Assembly (NCBI RefSeq): GCF_014529935.1
Contig: NZ_JACVFC010000001.1
Coordinates: 2,418,001-2,482,000, forward strand
Direction: 5' to 3'
Source: Chitinophaga qingshengii
Lineage (GTDB): Bacteria; Bacteroidota; Bacteroidia; Chitinophagales; Chitinophagaceae
DNA length: 64,000 bases
The notes beneath the pieces were generated by a model. It saw only the letters and a program-made list of their open reading frames with translations. It had not been told where the DNA came from and ran no database searches. The translations under genes were made by a program, and so were the position numbers. Shown in pieces: positions 1 to 9,348 of the stretch; positions within the stretch are counted from its first letter, which is position 1; each line of letters starts with the position of its first letter.

Positions 1-2838
1 TATGGTATTAAACGTCAGCCTAAAGAACTGGGATATGCCGCTACAACAATCACCGGCAAAGAACTCAACCAGGCCGAAAACATCAACGCTACTTCCGGAT
101 TAATCGGTAAAGTATCCGGGCTTTCTATTCAAACACAGGACAACAACCTCGACCCCTCCTATAAAATTAACCTACGGGGCAACAGGTCCATCACGGGAAA
201 CAACACCGCCATTATAGTGCTGGATGGCGCTATTGTACCACCTGGCATCCTGAACAACATCAATCCCAATGATATTGAAAGTGTAAACGTCCTCAAAGGC
301 AGCGCAGCAGCTTCCCTGTATGGTTCCAATGGCAGCAACGGCGCCCTGGTGATCACGACAAAGAAACCGGCGCCGGGTAAGACGGACATCAACTTCAAAA
401 CCAGCATACAATGGGAAAGTATTTCCAAACTGCCTAACCTGCAATATTCCTACGGTGGCTGGGGCGGCGAATCCCAGTACGTAGATCCCGTAACCGGACA
501 AACGATGAATGTTCCTTTTGAAAATCAGCAATTCGGCCCTAAATACGATGGGAGTATCGTGGAAGTAGGCACGCCTAAACGAATATTCTATAACGACGGT
601 ACCTATAAAGACACGGTGATAAAGACGGCTTACTCCCCTAAAAAAGGGTCCCGCACCGATTTTTTTCAAACAGGCATCACCAAACAATATGACCTGTCGC
701 TGGGTACCGCCACACAAAACACCGCTACTTATGTAGCTTTCCAGCGGACAGACCGCTCAGATATCATCCCGGAAAACAAGCTGACGAAAAACTTCTTTAA
801 ACTGAACGGAAGCACCAAATACAGCATTTTGAGCTTCGATTATGCCCTGGGTTATACCAACACCAATACAGACCAGATTTGGAACAGGGGAATGCTGTAC
901 AATCAGATCCTGAATTCTCCGGCATATATTGATTTAAACTGGTTTAAAGACGGTTTCTTTTCTTCCCCGGACAATTACTACAACGCCTGGAACGACAATC
1001 CCTGGTGGAACCTGCGCAATTTCCGCAACAAAAGCATCGACAATAAGTTTATAGGAAATGCGGCCGCTAAACTCGCTATAACAGACAACATAGAAGCCAG
1101 CTACCGGTTTGGTTATACCTACAGTTCCCTCAATTATAAAAACACCGGCAACGGCTGGCAATACTCCGATTATGAACAAAGTAATCCCTATAACATTCCC
1201 GGTGGCACCCAGGCATCGAACAGAAAGGTATTATTGCCCACTACCAGCGGCGGATCTATCTTTGAATCACATATCACCGGCGACTTACTACTGTCTTACA
1301 AAAAACAGTTGACCAAAAATATCAGCTCCAAACTCCTATTGGGCCACTCTGTAGTACAGGATAAATACAATACGGAAAGCTTTGGCGCCACCTCACTCGC
1401 GTTTAATGACTTTTATAACGTATCCAGTTATATCGGTCAGCAAACAGCCGGTGAAACCAAAGCAGCCCTTCATCAGCAGGCAGCATTTGCCGATGTGTCC
1501 TTCGGTATTAACCAATACCTGTTTTTACACGGCAGTTATCGTTTTGACTGGACCTCCATATTAACCGCCACCAATCGCAGGTTCTCCTATGGATCGGCAG
1601 ATGCGGCATTCATCCTCTCGGATGCGTTGCCTCAGTTATTCGACAATCATGTGGTGAATTTTGGTAAGGTAAGAGTGGCTTACAGCCAGACCGGTCAGGT
1701 AAACCTCAGTACTATCAGTACTTATGGTGCTTATTTGACGATGCCCTCTTTCAACGTTGCCAACAATTATCCCTATAACAACAAAGTGGGCTATAGCAAA
1801 AATTTGCTGGCGCCTAATCCTGACCTGAAAGACGAAAGAACTACCGAAATAGAAGCCGGTATTGAACTTAGCTTCCTGAAAAACAGGATCAATTTCACAG
1901 GCACCATCTTTAAGCAAAGCACAAGAAACCAAACAATCCCTACGCAGGTATCTACCGCAACAGGTTTTTCTGCTATGCTTGTGAATGGTGGAGAGACCAG
2001 CAATTTTGGGATAGAATCAGATGTTAGAATTACACTCCTTGATAAACGGGCCGCCGGTTTCAGGTGGGATGTAGGCGCCAACTTTACCTACATTGAAAAC
2101 AAAGTGGTGTCATTGCCTAACAACGGCGCCGATTTGTCCATGACAAACGATGCTTATGCCATCGTAGGTCACGCTTTCCCGGCCTTAAAAGTAACCGATT
2201 TATCCAGGGACCCTGCTACCGGAAAAGTGATTGTAGACGAAAATGGCTACCCCACCCGCGCTGCGGCTTATAAGTTTATGGGCTCTATTTTTCAGCCCAA
2301 CCGCCTGGGATTAACGACCTCCGTTTCCTACAAAGACTTCGGTCTCACCATTGTGGCCGACTACAGAGGCGGTGGCGTATTGTTTAACCAGATTGGCCAA
2401 ACACTGGACTGGACAGGTGCTTCCGAGCACTCTACCTACGGTAACCGCCAGCGGTTTGTATTCCCTAACTCCGTTTACGATGATGGAAGCGGGCATTATG
2501 TAGATAACCAATCCAGGCAAATTGCCAACGTATACCAGTTCTGGCAGTCATATAGCACCATAGGAACGCCTTACGTTACCAGCAACGCCTTCTGGAAACT
2601 CAGGGAAGTGGTACTCACCTATACCTTACCAGCTACCCTCTTCAGCAGATTTAAAACGATCAAAGGCGCTACCGTAGCGGTTACCGGCAGAAACCTGTTG
2701 ATGTGGAGACCATCAGAAAATATCTGGACTGATCCGGAATTCAACCTGGGCGGCGCCTACAATGCAGATGGTACCACCAATACTTCTCAAACACCGCCAA
2801 CAAGGTTCATCGGTGGCAGCATCAGCGTCAGGTTTTAA
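1..2838 (+). CDS. SusC/RagA-family TonB-linked outer membrane protein, 5' end outside window
   Basis: The frame is open from base 1, so the first ATG or GTG in the window is not the real start and the signal peptide, the carboxypeptidase-like domain and the TonB box lie upstream. The visible 945 residues begin inside the plug domain, with the family signatures NLRGNRSI, VLDGA and NDIESVNVLKGSAAASLYGS followed by GALVITTKK. The rest is a long beta-barrel ending in an aromatic C-terminus (GGSISVRF). SusC proteins form the barrel of TonB-dependent importers for oligosaccharides or peptides, lidded by the SusD lipoprotein encoded next. The SusD gene starts 25 bases after the stop, so the two are almost certainly co-transcribed. 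The cargo cannot be read from sequence; the downstream metalloprotease hints at peptides. Confidence 0.93.
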   Translation, partial: YGIKRQPKELGYAATTITGKELNQAENINATSGLIGKVSGLSIQTQDNNLDPSYKINLRGNRSITGNNTAIIVLDGAIVPPGILNNINPNDIESVNVLKGSAAASLYGSNGSNGALVITTKKPAPGKTDINFKTSIQWESISKLPNLQYSYGGWGGESQYVDPVTGQTMNVPFENQQFGPKYDGSIVEVGTPKRIFYNDGTYKDTVIKTAYSPKKGSRTDFFQTGITKQYDLSLGTATQNTATYVAFQRTDRSDIIPENKLTKNFFKLNGSTKYSILSFDYALGYTNTNTDQIWNRGMLYNQILNSPAYIDLNWFKDGFFSSPDNYYNAWNDNPWWNLRNFRNKSIDNKFIGNAAAKLAITDNIEASYRFGYTYSSLNYKNTGNGWQYSDYEQSNPYNIPGGTQASNRKVLLPTTSGGSIFESHITGDLLLSYKKQLTKNISSKLLLGHSVVQDKYNTESFGATSLAFNDFYNVSSYIGQQTAGETKAALHQQAAFADVSFGINQYLFLHGSYRFDWTSILTATNRRFSYGSADAAFILSDALPQLFDNHVVNFGKVRVAYSQTGQVNLSTISTYGAYLTMPSFNVANNYPYNNKVGYSKNLLAPNPDLKDERTTEIEAGIELSFLKNRINFTGTIFKQSTRNQTIPTQVSTATGFSAMLVNGGETSNFGIESDVRITLLDKRAAGFRWDVGANFTYIENKVVSLPNNGADLSMTNDAYAIVGHAFPALKVTDLSRDPATGKVIVDENGYPTRAAAYKFMGSIFQPNRLGLTTSVSYKDFGLTIVADYRGGGVLFNQIGQTLDWTGASEHSTYGNRQRFVFPNSVYDDGSGHYVDNQSRQIANVYQFWQSYSTIGTPYVTSNAFWKLREVVLTYTLPATLFSRFKTIKGATVAVTGRNLLMWRPSENIWTDPEFNLGGAYNADGTTNTSQTPPTRFIGGSISVRF

Positions 2839-2863
2839 TTTTTTCAACAGGAAATTCTTACAA

Positions 2864-4441
2864 ATGAAAGTACTCACACAATATATCCTTGTTTTACTGC
2901 TGATAACGGGTGTATCAGCCTGCTCAAAATCATATTTTGACATCAATGACAATAATCCCAATAGTCCCAATAATGTAGCGATCGACCTGGTATTGTCACC
3001 ACAGTTAAGAGACATCGCCTACCAGCAGAATATGGGCTCTAACGACATCACATTCTGGATGGGATATCTGACAAACGGTGGTGGTTCTTTCGTGAATTCA
3101 TATGTATTCAACTACACCTTCGATAACAAATGGTTCCAGAATGTATGGAGCAGCTACTATAGCTATCTTGGTAATCTGCAATACATTGACCAGCATGCAA
3201 ACGGCAATAACTTTTACAGGGGTATTGTCAAAACCATGAATGTTATTTGTTATCACAGCCTGGTAGACCTGTTTGGTAACATCCCTTACTCACAGGCGTT
3301 ACAGATAGATAAATATCCAACCCCTGTATATGACGATGCCGCCGCTATTTACAATGACCTGTACCAGCAACTGGATAGCGCCAGAGACCTGATTAAAAAC
3401 TGGACCGGTAATATCCCTAAAGGCGATATCATGTATAACGGCAATAAAACCAACTGGGTTAAATTTATCAATACACTTCAGCTAAGGCTCCTGCTCAGGG
3501 TAAGCCAGCTGAGCAACAAACCGCCGTATTACGCCACAGCATTACAAAACCTGTTGAGTAGCGCTGCTACCGATGGTTACATCTCCGGTGTACAAACAGA
3601 AGGCAATGTGAACCCAGGCTTTTTTAACCAAAGCGGAAAAGGGAATCCGTTGGTAGAAAGATTCTGGAATATCAGTCAAAATCAGCGGACGGCCAACTAC
3701 AACAGCTTCCGGGCAAATGCAGCGGCGGTTAATTTTTACTGGGATGGATTTAATGGTTATGGCGACTGGCGGTTATACAGAATGTATGCCCCTTACGACA
3801 ATAATCCCAACCACTTCAAAGGCGCCTATTTCGGTATGCCTACCGCTAATAACGATACCCTGTCAGGTTTAGCATGGGGCGACAACGTAAACGGCAGTTT
3901 CTCAGGTACCAATGGCTTTGGCATTATTAAGAATGTAAATCAACCTATTCCGCTGATCACCGCTTTTGAGAGTTATTTCCTGCAAGCAGAAGCAGCCTAC
4001 AGAAACATAATTCCGGGCGATTATAAAGCACTCTACAAAGACGGGGTGCGTGCCAACTTCACTTATTTATACAAAGGCTCACTGCCAGATCCCGCCGGCA
4101 ACCAGTTTTATCAGCCCAACGATGCTATTGCGGATGCCGACGGTTATATGGCACAAACGACAGGCAAGGTGAATAACTTTAACATAGACCTGACCACCGA
4201 CCCGTTACAAACGATCCTTTCTCAAAAATGGATCGCTATGAATGGCGTCAATTCATTTGAACCTTACGCCGATTTCCGTCGCACCGGATGGCCTACCTAC
4301 ATCTATGGCTCCAAATATCCGGGTGCACCGGCACTACCCAAAAGAGTATTTTATCCCAGCCTGGAATATGCTACCAATACCGCGAATGTAAAGGCCCAGG
4401 GAGAAGATGTACTGACTAAAAAAATATTCTGGGGCAGATAA
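2864..4441 (+). CDS. SusD/RagB-like outer membrane lipoprotein (SusD-like_2 type)
   Basis: This is the surface lipoprotein partner of the preceding SusC, binding substrate and closing the barrel. I chose the start at 2864 because it gives a clean lipoprotein signal, a hydrophobic stretch ending in VSAC with Cys20; the longer open frame from 2762 would overlap the SusC 3' end without adding a signal. The mature protein (about 505 residues) has the SusD N-terminal pattern DINDNNPNSP, the TPR-like region with YSYLGNLQYID, and a C-terminal region with SQKWIAMNGVNSFEPYADFRRTGWP. That C-terminal pattern is typical of the SusD-like_2 (PF12771) branch rather than canonical SusD. It lies in a four-gene operon with SusC, a DUF1735-like lipoprotein and a zinc-protease-like lipoprotein. 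Confidence 0.92.
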   Translation: MKVLTQYILVLLLITGVSACSKSYFDINDNNPNSPNNVAIDLVLSPQLRDIAYQQNMGSNDITFWMGYLTNGGGSFVNSYVFNYTFDNKWFQNVWSSYYSYLGNLQYIDQHANGNNFYRGIVKTMNVICYHSLVDLFGNIPYSQALQIDKYPTPVYDDAAAIYNDLYQQLDSARDLIKNWTGNIPKGDIMYNGNKTNWVKFINTLQLRLLLRVSQLSNKPPYYATALQNLLSSAATDGYISGVQTEGNVNPGFFNQSGKGNPLVERFWNISQNQRTANYNSFRANAAAVNFYWDGFNGYGDWRLYRMYAPYDNNPNHFKGAYFGMPTANNDTLSGLAWGDNVNGSFSGTNGFGIIKNVNQPIPLITAFESYFLQAEAAYRNIIPGDYKALYKDGVRANFTYLYKGSLPDPAGNQFYQPNDAIADADGYMAQTTGKVNNFNIDLTTDPLQTILSQKWIAMNGVNSFEPYADFRRTGWPTYIYGSKYPGAPALPKRVFYPSLEYATNTANVKAQGEDVLTKKIFWGR

Positions 4442-4469
4442 TTTTTGAATGGTTCTTAAATATTGAAAG

Positions 4470-5504
4470 ATGAAAAAGTACTTTATATATATCAGTCTCC
4501 TGACAATCACCTTGCAGTCCTGTCTGAAAGACAAATTCGGCACATCGATGTCAGACATACCAGGCACCAACATCGTGGAATTAGCGCCTATGGATGATGG
4601 CGCCACTTCTTCCACAGATAGCCGCGTAAAAACACTCAAGCGGCTACCCTCCACACTCAAAGCTGTAGATACGATTACCATCCCGGTTTATCTTGCCGGT
4701 TCCACCGGTACCCTCAACCAGGACGTGACAGTAACACTGGCCCGGGACATCTCTGCTATTACCAAATACAACCTCGCTCAGGGTACAGATTGGACGTTCT
4801 TCCCGGAGAATACCGTCATCAGTGAAAATTTAAAAGTGACCATCCCGGCAGGTAAAAATGTCGGTTACTTTACACTGATAGTCAACACCAAAGAGGTAAA
4901 ATCGGACGACAAGTATATGGCCGCCTACCGTATTGCAGAAGTGCCCAAACCACTGTCTATCAGTACCGACAGGTTTTATGTGTATTACAAACTGATCGTT
5001 AAAAACAAATACGACGGCTTTTATTCCCTACGCGGCGGTGGTATGACCGACTATCAGTTCAGGGAGAACACCGTCATCAGCAGCACCACGGTAGACCTGG
5101 TAACGATTGATGACTCTACCTGCCTGATGAGAGATGCCTACATGTTTAAAAACGGTTACACCGATCCCAATAACAAACCGTTAAATGCGCATTTGTACTG
5201 GAGCTCAGCCACCAACACCTGGAGTAACTGGTACGACTACTTTTGCCCGGTGTTGCATTTTGACCCCAGTGGAAATGGTAAGATCATCAGGGTCACCAAT
5301 TACTTTGGTCAACCGGAAGCAGTACTGGGGCGTTCGGCAGCGTTAAGTCCTAATCCCACAGAAGCCGCCGCTTCCGCCTGGGACCCGGCCACCAGAAATG
5401 TGAAGGTATATTACCTCATGTACGACGGCACTTTTAAAGGAGGATGGCAAGGCTGTAAAACATGGTTCTACGATAACCTCACCTTCCTCAATGACAGACC
5501 CTAA
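4470..5504 (+). CDS. DUF1735-like surface lipoprotein of the SusCD operon
   Basis: A 344-residue protein with a lipoprotein signal (hydrophobic segment then LQSC, Cys18). The N-terminal half resembles the DUF1735/BT_3987 beta-sandwich found in accessory lipoproteins of Bacteroidota import operons: DTITIPVYLAGSTG, then VTIPAGKNVGYFTLIVNT and a conserved turn before YYKLIVKNKYDGFYSLRGGG. The second half is of the kind that often follows KYDG and forms a separate lipocalin-like or beta-rich domain. Such proteins are thought to help capture substrate at the surface, but no catalytic residues are evident. The gene begins 28 bases after the SusD stop and is followed 20 bases later by the metalloprotease gene. 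Family assignment is by motif recognition only. Confidence 0.75.
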   Translation: MKKYFIYISLLTITLQSCLKDKFGTSMSDIPGTNIVELAPMDDGATSSTDSRVKTLKRLPSTLKAVDTITIPVYLAGSTGTLNQDVTVTLARDISAITKYNLAQGTDWTFFPENTVISENLKVTIPAGKNVGYFTLIVNTKEVKSDDKYMAAYRIAEVPKPLSISTDRFYVYYKLIVKNKYDGFYSLRGGGMTDYQFRENTVISSTTVDLVTIDDSTCLMRDAYMFKNGYTDPNNKPLNAHLYWSSATNTWSNWYDYFCPVLHFDPSGNGKIIRVTNYFGQPEAVLGRSAALSPNPTEAAASAWDPATRNVKVYYLMYDGTFKGGWQGCKTWFYDNLTFLNDRP

Positions 5505-5524
5505 TCTATAAACACGTTTTTTCT

Positions 5525-6304
5525 ATGCAACCAAAATATATCATCGCCGCAGCACTATTGCTCTGCTTTAGCTGCAGCAAACCCAGTAAACAGGAAGAGC
5601 TGTCCTTCGAAAACAACCTGATCAACATTAAGCCGGCAGACAATATCTGGTTTAATAAAAAAGTAGATTTCGCCAGCAGCAGGAACATCACCGTTTTTGT
5701 TGACAACCGGCTGTCCGGCGCCGATGGAAATGCAGTAGCTCAGGCTATTAACGCTGCTATCCCGGTAGCCCGGAAGTACCTGAGCCAGATATCTCCCAAT
5801 ATTAAGATCACCAGTATCACTTATGGCGACGTAATTCCGGCACCGGGCACCGCCTACGATGTGGTAATCAGAGCGGATAATAGCGGCACAAGATCGGCGC
5901 CTGCATTCGCACATATTCCCGATGGCAGCGGAAAAACAGGAGATTTGATTTCGATCAACCTCGATCTTAATCAAACAGATTTACGCTGGGCACATGTGTA
6001 TTATACCAGGTTGATCATTCACGAGTTTTTACATACCCTGGGCTTTGGACATACCGGAGCAGTATCCGGTGGCGACTACGATACCAACGCTGCGGAAGTA
6101 GCCATTCCCAACACGCACCAAACAGAACAGGATCCCTTGCTGGCTATCATGTCCAGCTATGGCGCCATGTCTTCCCTGACAGGGTATGTTGGCGCCCCGG
6201 CCGATTTTGATGCAGGCACCAATCCGTATTATGTTTTTACGAAGGGGGACCTTGCACAGTTAAACTGGTACTATACTGTGAATCCACCGTATAATGTTTA
6301 TTAA
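5525..6304 (+). CDS. Metzincin-like zinc metalloprotease lipoprotein
   Basis: A 259-residue lipoprotein (signal ending CFSC, Cys17) carrying a full metzincin zinc motif, HEFLHTLGFGH at residues 166-176. A met-turn candidate follows in LAIMSSYGAMSS about 40 residues later. This fits the M57-like or related zinc-dependent protease families in which a single domain supplies three histidine ligands and a catalytic glutamate. Placed last in a SusC-SusD operon and predicted to be lipid-anchored, it probably trims peptides at the cell surface or in the periplasm before or after import. It is short compared with multidomain secreted proteases and has no visible propeptide. A strong hairpin follows the stop codon, marking the operon end. 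Confidence 0.8.
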   Translation: MQPKYIIAAALLLCFSCSKPSKQEELSFENNLINIKPADNIWFNKKVDFASSRNITVFVDNRLSGADGNAVAQAINAAIPVARKYLSQISPNIKITSITYGDVIPAPGTAYDVVIRADNSGTRSAPAFAHIPDGSGKTGDLISINLDLNQTDLRWAHVYYTRLIIHEFLHTLGFGHTGAVSGGDYDTNAAEVAIPNTHQTEQDPLLAIMSSYGAMSSLTGYVGAPADFDAGTNPYYVFTKGDLAQLNWYYTVNPPYNVY

Positions 6305-6309
6305 ATAAA

Positions 6310-6348
6310 AAAGAACGGCTGTATCATCAAATAATACAGCCGTTCTTT
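6310..6348 (+). terminator. Hairpin terminator after the first SusCD operon
   Basis: A 15-bp perfect stem (6310-6324 pairing with 6334-6348, containing GAACGGCTGTAT) with a 9-base loop starts six bases after the metalloprotease stop. The T-run after it is short (TTT then CGG). An A-run precedes the stem, so it may also act on the minus strand for the convergent gene ending at 6483. Confidence 0.75.
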
Positions 6349-6482
6349 CGGTTAATATTCTTTATCAGTTTTTAGCCTCCGTTATCAATGTCGTTCAGAT
6401 AATTCACAGCTAATTTTCCAGGAATGCAGTGTAAAAAACAGTGTAACCAAACTCCCTTATAATACACAGATGTCCTTATTTC

Positions 6483-7886
6483 CTAATTCTTTGTACTCAT
6501 AGGACTTCTCGCCGGGTAAAATACTTTTTCATTTTTGTACGCCACAGGTGAATAAAAGTAATTAGCAGAACCGTTGACCACTCTTTTAGACTGGCCGGTA
6601 GCCACATTAAAGGCCATCACCGTTCCCCGGATCCCGCCGGAGGTAGTAAATACATTCTCCTCAGTTAGAGTAATACTACCCGAGAAATCCCCGGATTGGG
6701 ACCAAATAACTGATCCATTCGCAGGATTTACCTTGATTAGTTGATTATTCCCACAGGCATAGATACCTGTTGCATCAGCCGCCAGTTCATCTACTCCCGT
6801 GTAAATGTTCTCTAAATATTGCTTCCATACCAGCTTACCATCATTGGCATGGAAGGCATAGAGCAATGTTTTGTTGACCAAGGACGACGTTTGCAGCACC
6901 GGAATATAAATGATATCCCCCAGAATAACCGGTGCTCCCGATTCTTCCACAAACAGGGATGAACCAGGAAGTTCATAACGCCATTTTTCAATACCGGTAT
7001 TGGCATCAAACGCCAGCAGATAATCAGGTTTATCCCATGATGCAGCCTGTGTAAAGTAAAGCATACCATTTTTAGCCACTAACGCCGAAACGGCGGACGA
7101 TGAAAGTGACACACTCCATTTTAACATCCCGGTTTTTAAATGGATGGCTTTCAGGTGAACTTTCGCCTTATCATTAGCATCTACATCTAATAAATACAAA
7201 GTCTCATTCCCAATCGCAAGATCTCTCCGGCTATCACAATTCATACTCCAGATGGTAGATCCATCTACTACATTTAAGGCATGCAACTTTGCGGCAGCTT
7301 CCACGTACACAATACCATTATGGAGCATGGGATATCGTATGCGGCCGGTAGGCATATCTTTTTTTATCCAAAGCATTTCTCCATCGCTCGCCCTTGCCGC
7401 AATGATACTGGACCCCATTGAAACGATGAGGGTATCACCAAAGACGACTGGCGCCCCTCTGCAATCCCAATTATGCTCCCAGGCACGATTTCCATCCAGA
7501 TCGAAGCTGGCGAGATGGGAAATCATCTCATAAACAAGCAATTGCTCTCCATAGGGAATAATCTCAAAATCAACGATACGCTTCAACCCTTTAGGATCGG
7601 TGGCTATCACCTTCCCTTTGTAACCTTGATACGGTAATAACCCCGTGATTTCATATTGAGTCACCGTTAATCCATTTACCAAAGACTGTCCCTCCAGTTC
7701 TACAGCAAATGTGAGTGTATCGCCATCCGGATCAGTGGCCCCATTCCAGGTGAGCTTCGCAGTGGTAGCTTTTCTCGCAACTACCACAGAAAACTGGTCC
7801 GGAGGGAAATTAATTTTCTCTGCTATTTTTTTGCAGGCTGCAAGTGCCAATATAAACGTTGCTACAAAAAATAATATCTTATGCAT
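6483..7886 (-). CDS. PQQ-type beta-propeller lipoprotein with N-terminal fibronectin III domain
   Basis: I place the start at 7886, which gives a lipoprotein signal (MHKILFF... ALAAC, Cys18); the open frame runs 15 codons further upstream without improving it. Residues about 25-115 look like a fibronectin type III module (TTAKLTWNGATDPDGDTLTFAVEL ends in a YKGKVIATD strand). The rest shows repeated PQQ-like blades: W-containing motifs such as DGEMLWIKK, DGSTIWSMN, TGMLKWSVS, TGIEKWRYE, DGKLVWKQY and NGSVIWSQS. No quinoprotein active site is apparent, so this is likely a surface or periplasmic scaffold rather than a dehydrogenase. It is a single gene, convergent with the preceding operon and divergent from the cupin gene at 8088. 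Confidence 0.82.
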   Translation of the reverse strand: MHKILFFVATFILALAACKKIAEKINFPPDQFSVVVARKATTAKLTWNGATDPDGDTLTFAVELEGQSLVNGLTVTQYEITGLLPYQGYKGKVIATDPKGLKRIVDFEIIPYGEQLLVYEMISHLASFDLDGNRAWEHNWDCRGAPVVFGDTLIVSMGSSIIAARASDGEMLWIKKDMPTGRIRYPMLHNGIVYVEAAAKLHALNVVDGSTIWSMNCDSRRDLAIGNETLYLLDVDANDKAKVHLKAIHLKTGMLKWSVSLSSSAVSALVAKNGMLYFTQAASWDKPDYLLAFDANTGIEKWRYELPGSSLFVEESGAPVILGDIIYIPVLQTSSLVNKTLLYAFHANDGKLVWKQYLENIYTGVDELAADATGIYACGNNQLIKVNPANGSVIWSQSGDFSGSITLTEENVFTTSGGIRGTVMAFNVATGQSKRVVNGSANYFYSPVAYKNEKVFYPARSPMSTKN

Positions 7887-8087
7887 AGGGAAGGGAGTTA
7901 CAATCAATGTAAAATAGGTAATAATTGTCATTGTTTTTCTTGCAGAGAAAGATTGATAACCCAGGAATCTGAAAAAGCAACCTGCACCCGGACTTCACCT
8001 CCGACGCACCGCCCATAAAAAGCACCCGCATCACCGGACGCTTCTCTTTGTCTAAAAATCAGTATCATTGTTCCGAAAACATCTCCT

Positions 8088-8429
8088 ATGCATAACATTC
8101 CTTTCCAGGCAATTGACTGGACACAAATACCCAAAACAACCCACCCCGGCGATAAAGGCCTGGCTTATTGGCAAACACTTCAATTTGACGGATTGCGGAT
8201 CAGGATCGTGGAATATTCAGCAGGATATATAGCAGACCACTGGTGTCAGAAGGGACATATCGTACATTGCCTCAAAGGCGATTTTATCAGTGAACTCGAA
8301 TCCGGAGAACAATTTACACTCACAGAAGGTATGAGTTATGTAGTATCGGACAACCTGAGCTCACACCGGTCGCTGACGACTAAAGGAACTACGCTGTTAA
8401 TCGTGGACGGCGCTTTCCTGGGGAAATAA
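8088..8429 (+). CDS. DHCW-motif cupin fold protein
   Basis: A 113-residue single-domain cupin without a signal peptide. The diagnostic segment is ADHWCQKGHIVHCLKGDF, which carries the His/Cys-rich motif that names the DHCW-motif cupin family and overlaps the first cupin metal-site motif. The second cupin motif is represented by SYVVSDNLSSHRS. It begins with the conserved pattern IPFQAIDW. Metal binding is likely from the histidines and cysteine, but the substrate of this family is not established to my knowledge. Its stop is three bases from the stop of the convergent NTF2-like gene. Confidence 0.82.
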   Translation: MHNIPFQAIDWTQIPKTTHPGDKGLAYWQTLQFDGLRIRIVEYSAGYIADHWCQKGHIVHCLKGDFISELESGEQFTLTEGMSYVVSDNLSSHRSLTTKGTTLLIVDGAFLGK

Positions 8430-8432
8430 CGG

Positions 8433-8840
8433 CTATTTTGCCTGACCGATGTCCAGCCGGTCAAACTTACCGCCTGCGCCCTCATGGAACTTAAAAAACA
8501 CTTTGAAAGTTCCCCAACTGCCGGCTTTAAAGTTGCCATACACGTCCTTCCCGCCATTTTCCACCTTGTCAATTGACAGAAACTTCTCATGGCCCAGCGC
8601 TTTCGCAAAGAAGGATTTAAAATCAACAGCATTGCCATCGTCTGTCATGGCCGGGCTCTCCGTAAAAAATGAATACCAGCTTTGATCACCGGCTTGCAGC
8701 GCTTCAATGGCCTGCTTTACGGTTTTGTGGGTTATTTTAGATAAATCCATCGTTTGTTTTTGGGAAGATGATGAAGTGATTTTTTGTGCATGGGTGATCA
8801 TGGGAAAACATCCGATGATAAAAAGCAGGAGCCGAAACAT
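8433..8840 (-). CDS. Small exported NTF2/SnoaL-like protein
   Basis: A 135-residue protein with an N-terminal signal peptide (LLLFIIGCFPMITHAQ). The mature part has the layout of an NTF2-like fold: a helix with the pattern KQAIEALQAGD, the motif SWYSFFTESPAMTDDGN, the helix DFKSFFAKALGHEKFLSIDKVE, and strands ending in GTFKVFFKFH. NTF2-like proteins include many uncharacterised ligand-binding or isomerase-like members; nothing here fixes a reaction. It starts three bases after the stop of the DoxX-like gene at 8844-9194, so the two form a short operon. Confidence 0.72.
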   Translation of the reverse strand: MFRLLLFIIGCFPMITHAQKITSSSSQKQTMDLSKITHKTVKQAIEALQAGDQSWYSFFTESPAMTDDGNAVDFKSFFAKALGHEKFLSIDKVENGGKDVYGNFKAGSWGTFKVFFKFHEGAGGKFDRLDIGQAK

Positions 8841-8843
8841 GGG

Positions 8844-9194
8844 TCAAACATTTTTTAACGGGTGCTGTAAATAGATGATCACCAGGTTCAGTAACAGGAA
8901 AGGCAGTTCTATTAAAACGCCTTTTAAATCTTTATCCATCAGGTGCAAACAAATAATCAGCAGGATACCCAGCGCCATCAGGAAATTGCCCCATACAAAA
9001 GTTCTGGGTATCAGTATCAGCCCGGCTGCCAGCATAGTAACAATACCGTTGATCATAACGCCGTTTCTGTTAAAACCCCATTTCCCGAACATTTCCAGCA
9101 TGTCCGGCTTACCTGAAAACATCGCGCATCCTTGTTTACAGCCCATATACACGGCAAAAAGGATCAATACAGTATTGATAATTTTTAATACCAT
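8844..9194 (-). CDS. Small DoxX-like integral membrane protein
   Basis: About 116 residues with four predicted membrane segments: IINTVLILFAVYMG, a short soluble loop GCAMFSGKPDMLEMFGKWGF, then VMINGIVTMLAAGLIL, NFLMALGILLIICLHL and LPFLLLNLVIIYLQH. The loop with MFGKWGF matches the DoxX-like pattern in which a glycine/tryptophan-rich loop joins the first two helices. I use the internal Met at 9194, because the 20 residues encoded upstream of it add a second hydrophobic stretch that is not typical. Function is unknown; some relatives sit near redox genes. It is the first gene of a two-gene operon with the NTF2-like protein. Confidence 0.68.
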   Translation of the reverse strand: MVLKIINTVLILFAVYMGCKQGCAMFSGKPDMLEMFGKWGFNRNGVMINGIVTMLAAGLILIPRTFVWGNFLMALGILLIICLHLMDKDLKGVLIELPFLLLNLVIIYLQHPLKNV

Positions 9195-9300
9195 AATCAA
9201 CTGAATTAAAATAATCCGCAGGAAAGTCACATTACTAAGTGCAAAACTCGACAATATAATTTACTGAATTATGGTGAACTTTCCGCTTTTTCCGGGCAAT

Positions 9301-9324
9301 AAAAAGCCCGCTTTAAAAGCGGGC
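9301..9324 (-). terminator. Rho-independent terminator for the FkbM gene
   Basis: On the minus strand a 9-bp GC-rich stem (GCCCGCTTT pairing with AAAGCGGGC, 9306-9324) is followed directly by a run of five T (9301-9305). It lies 25 bases after the stop of the methyltransferase gene. Confidence 0.85.
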
Positions 9325-9348
9325 CGGTCATCTTTATACAGAAAAATT

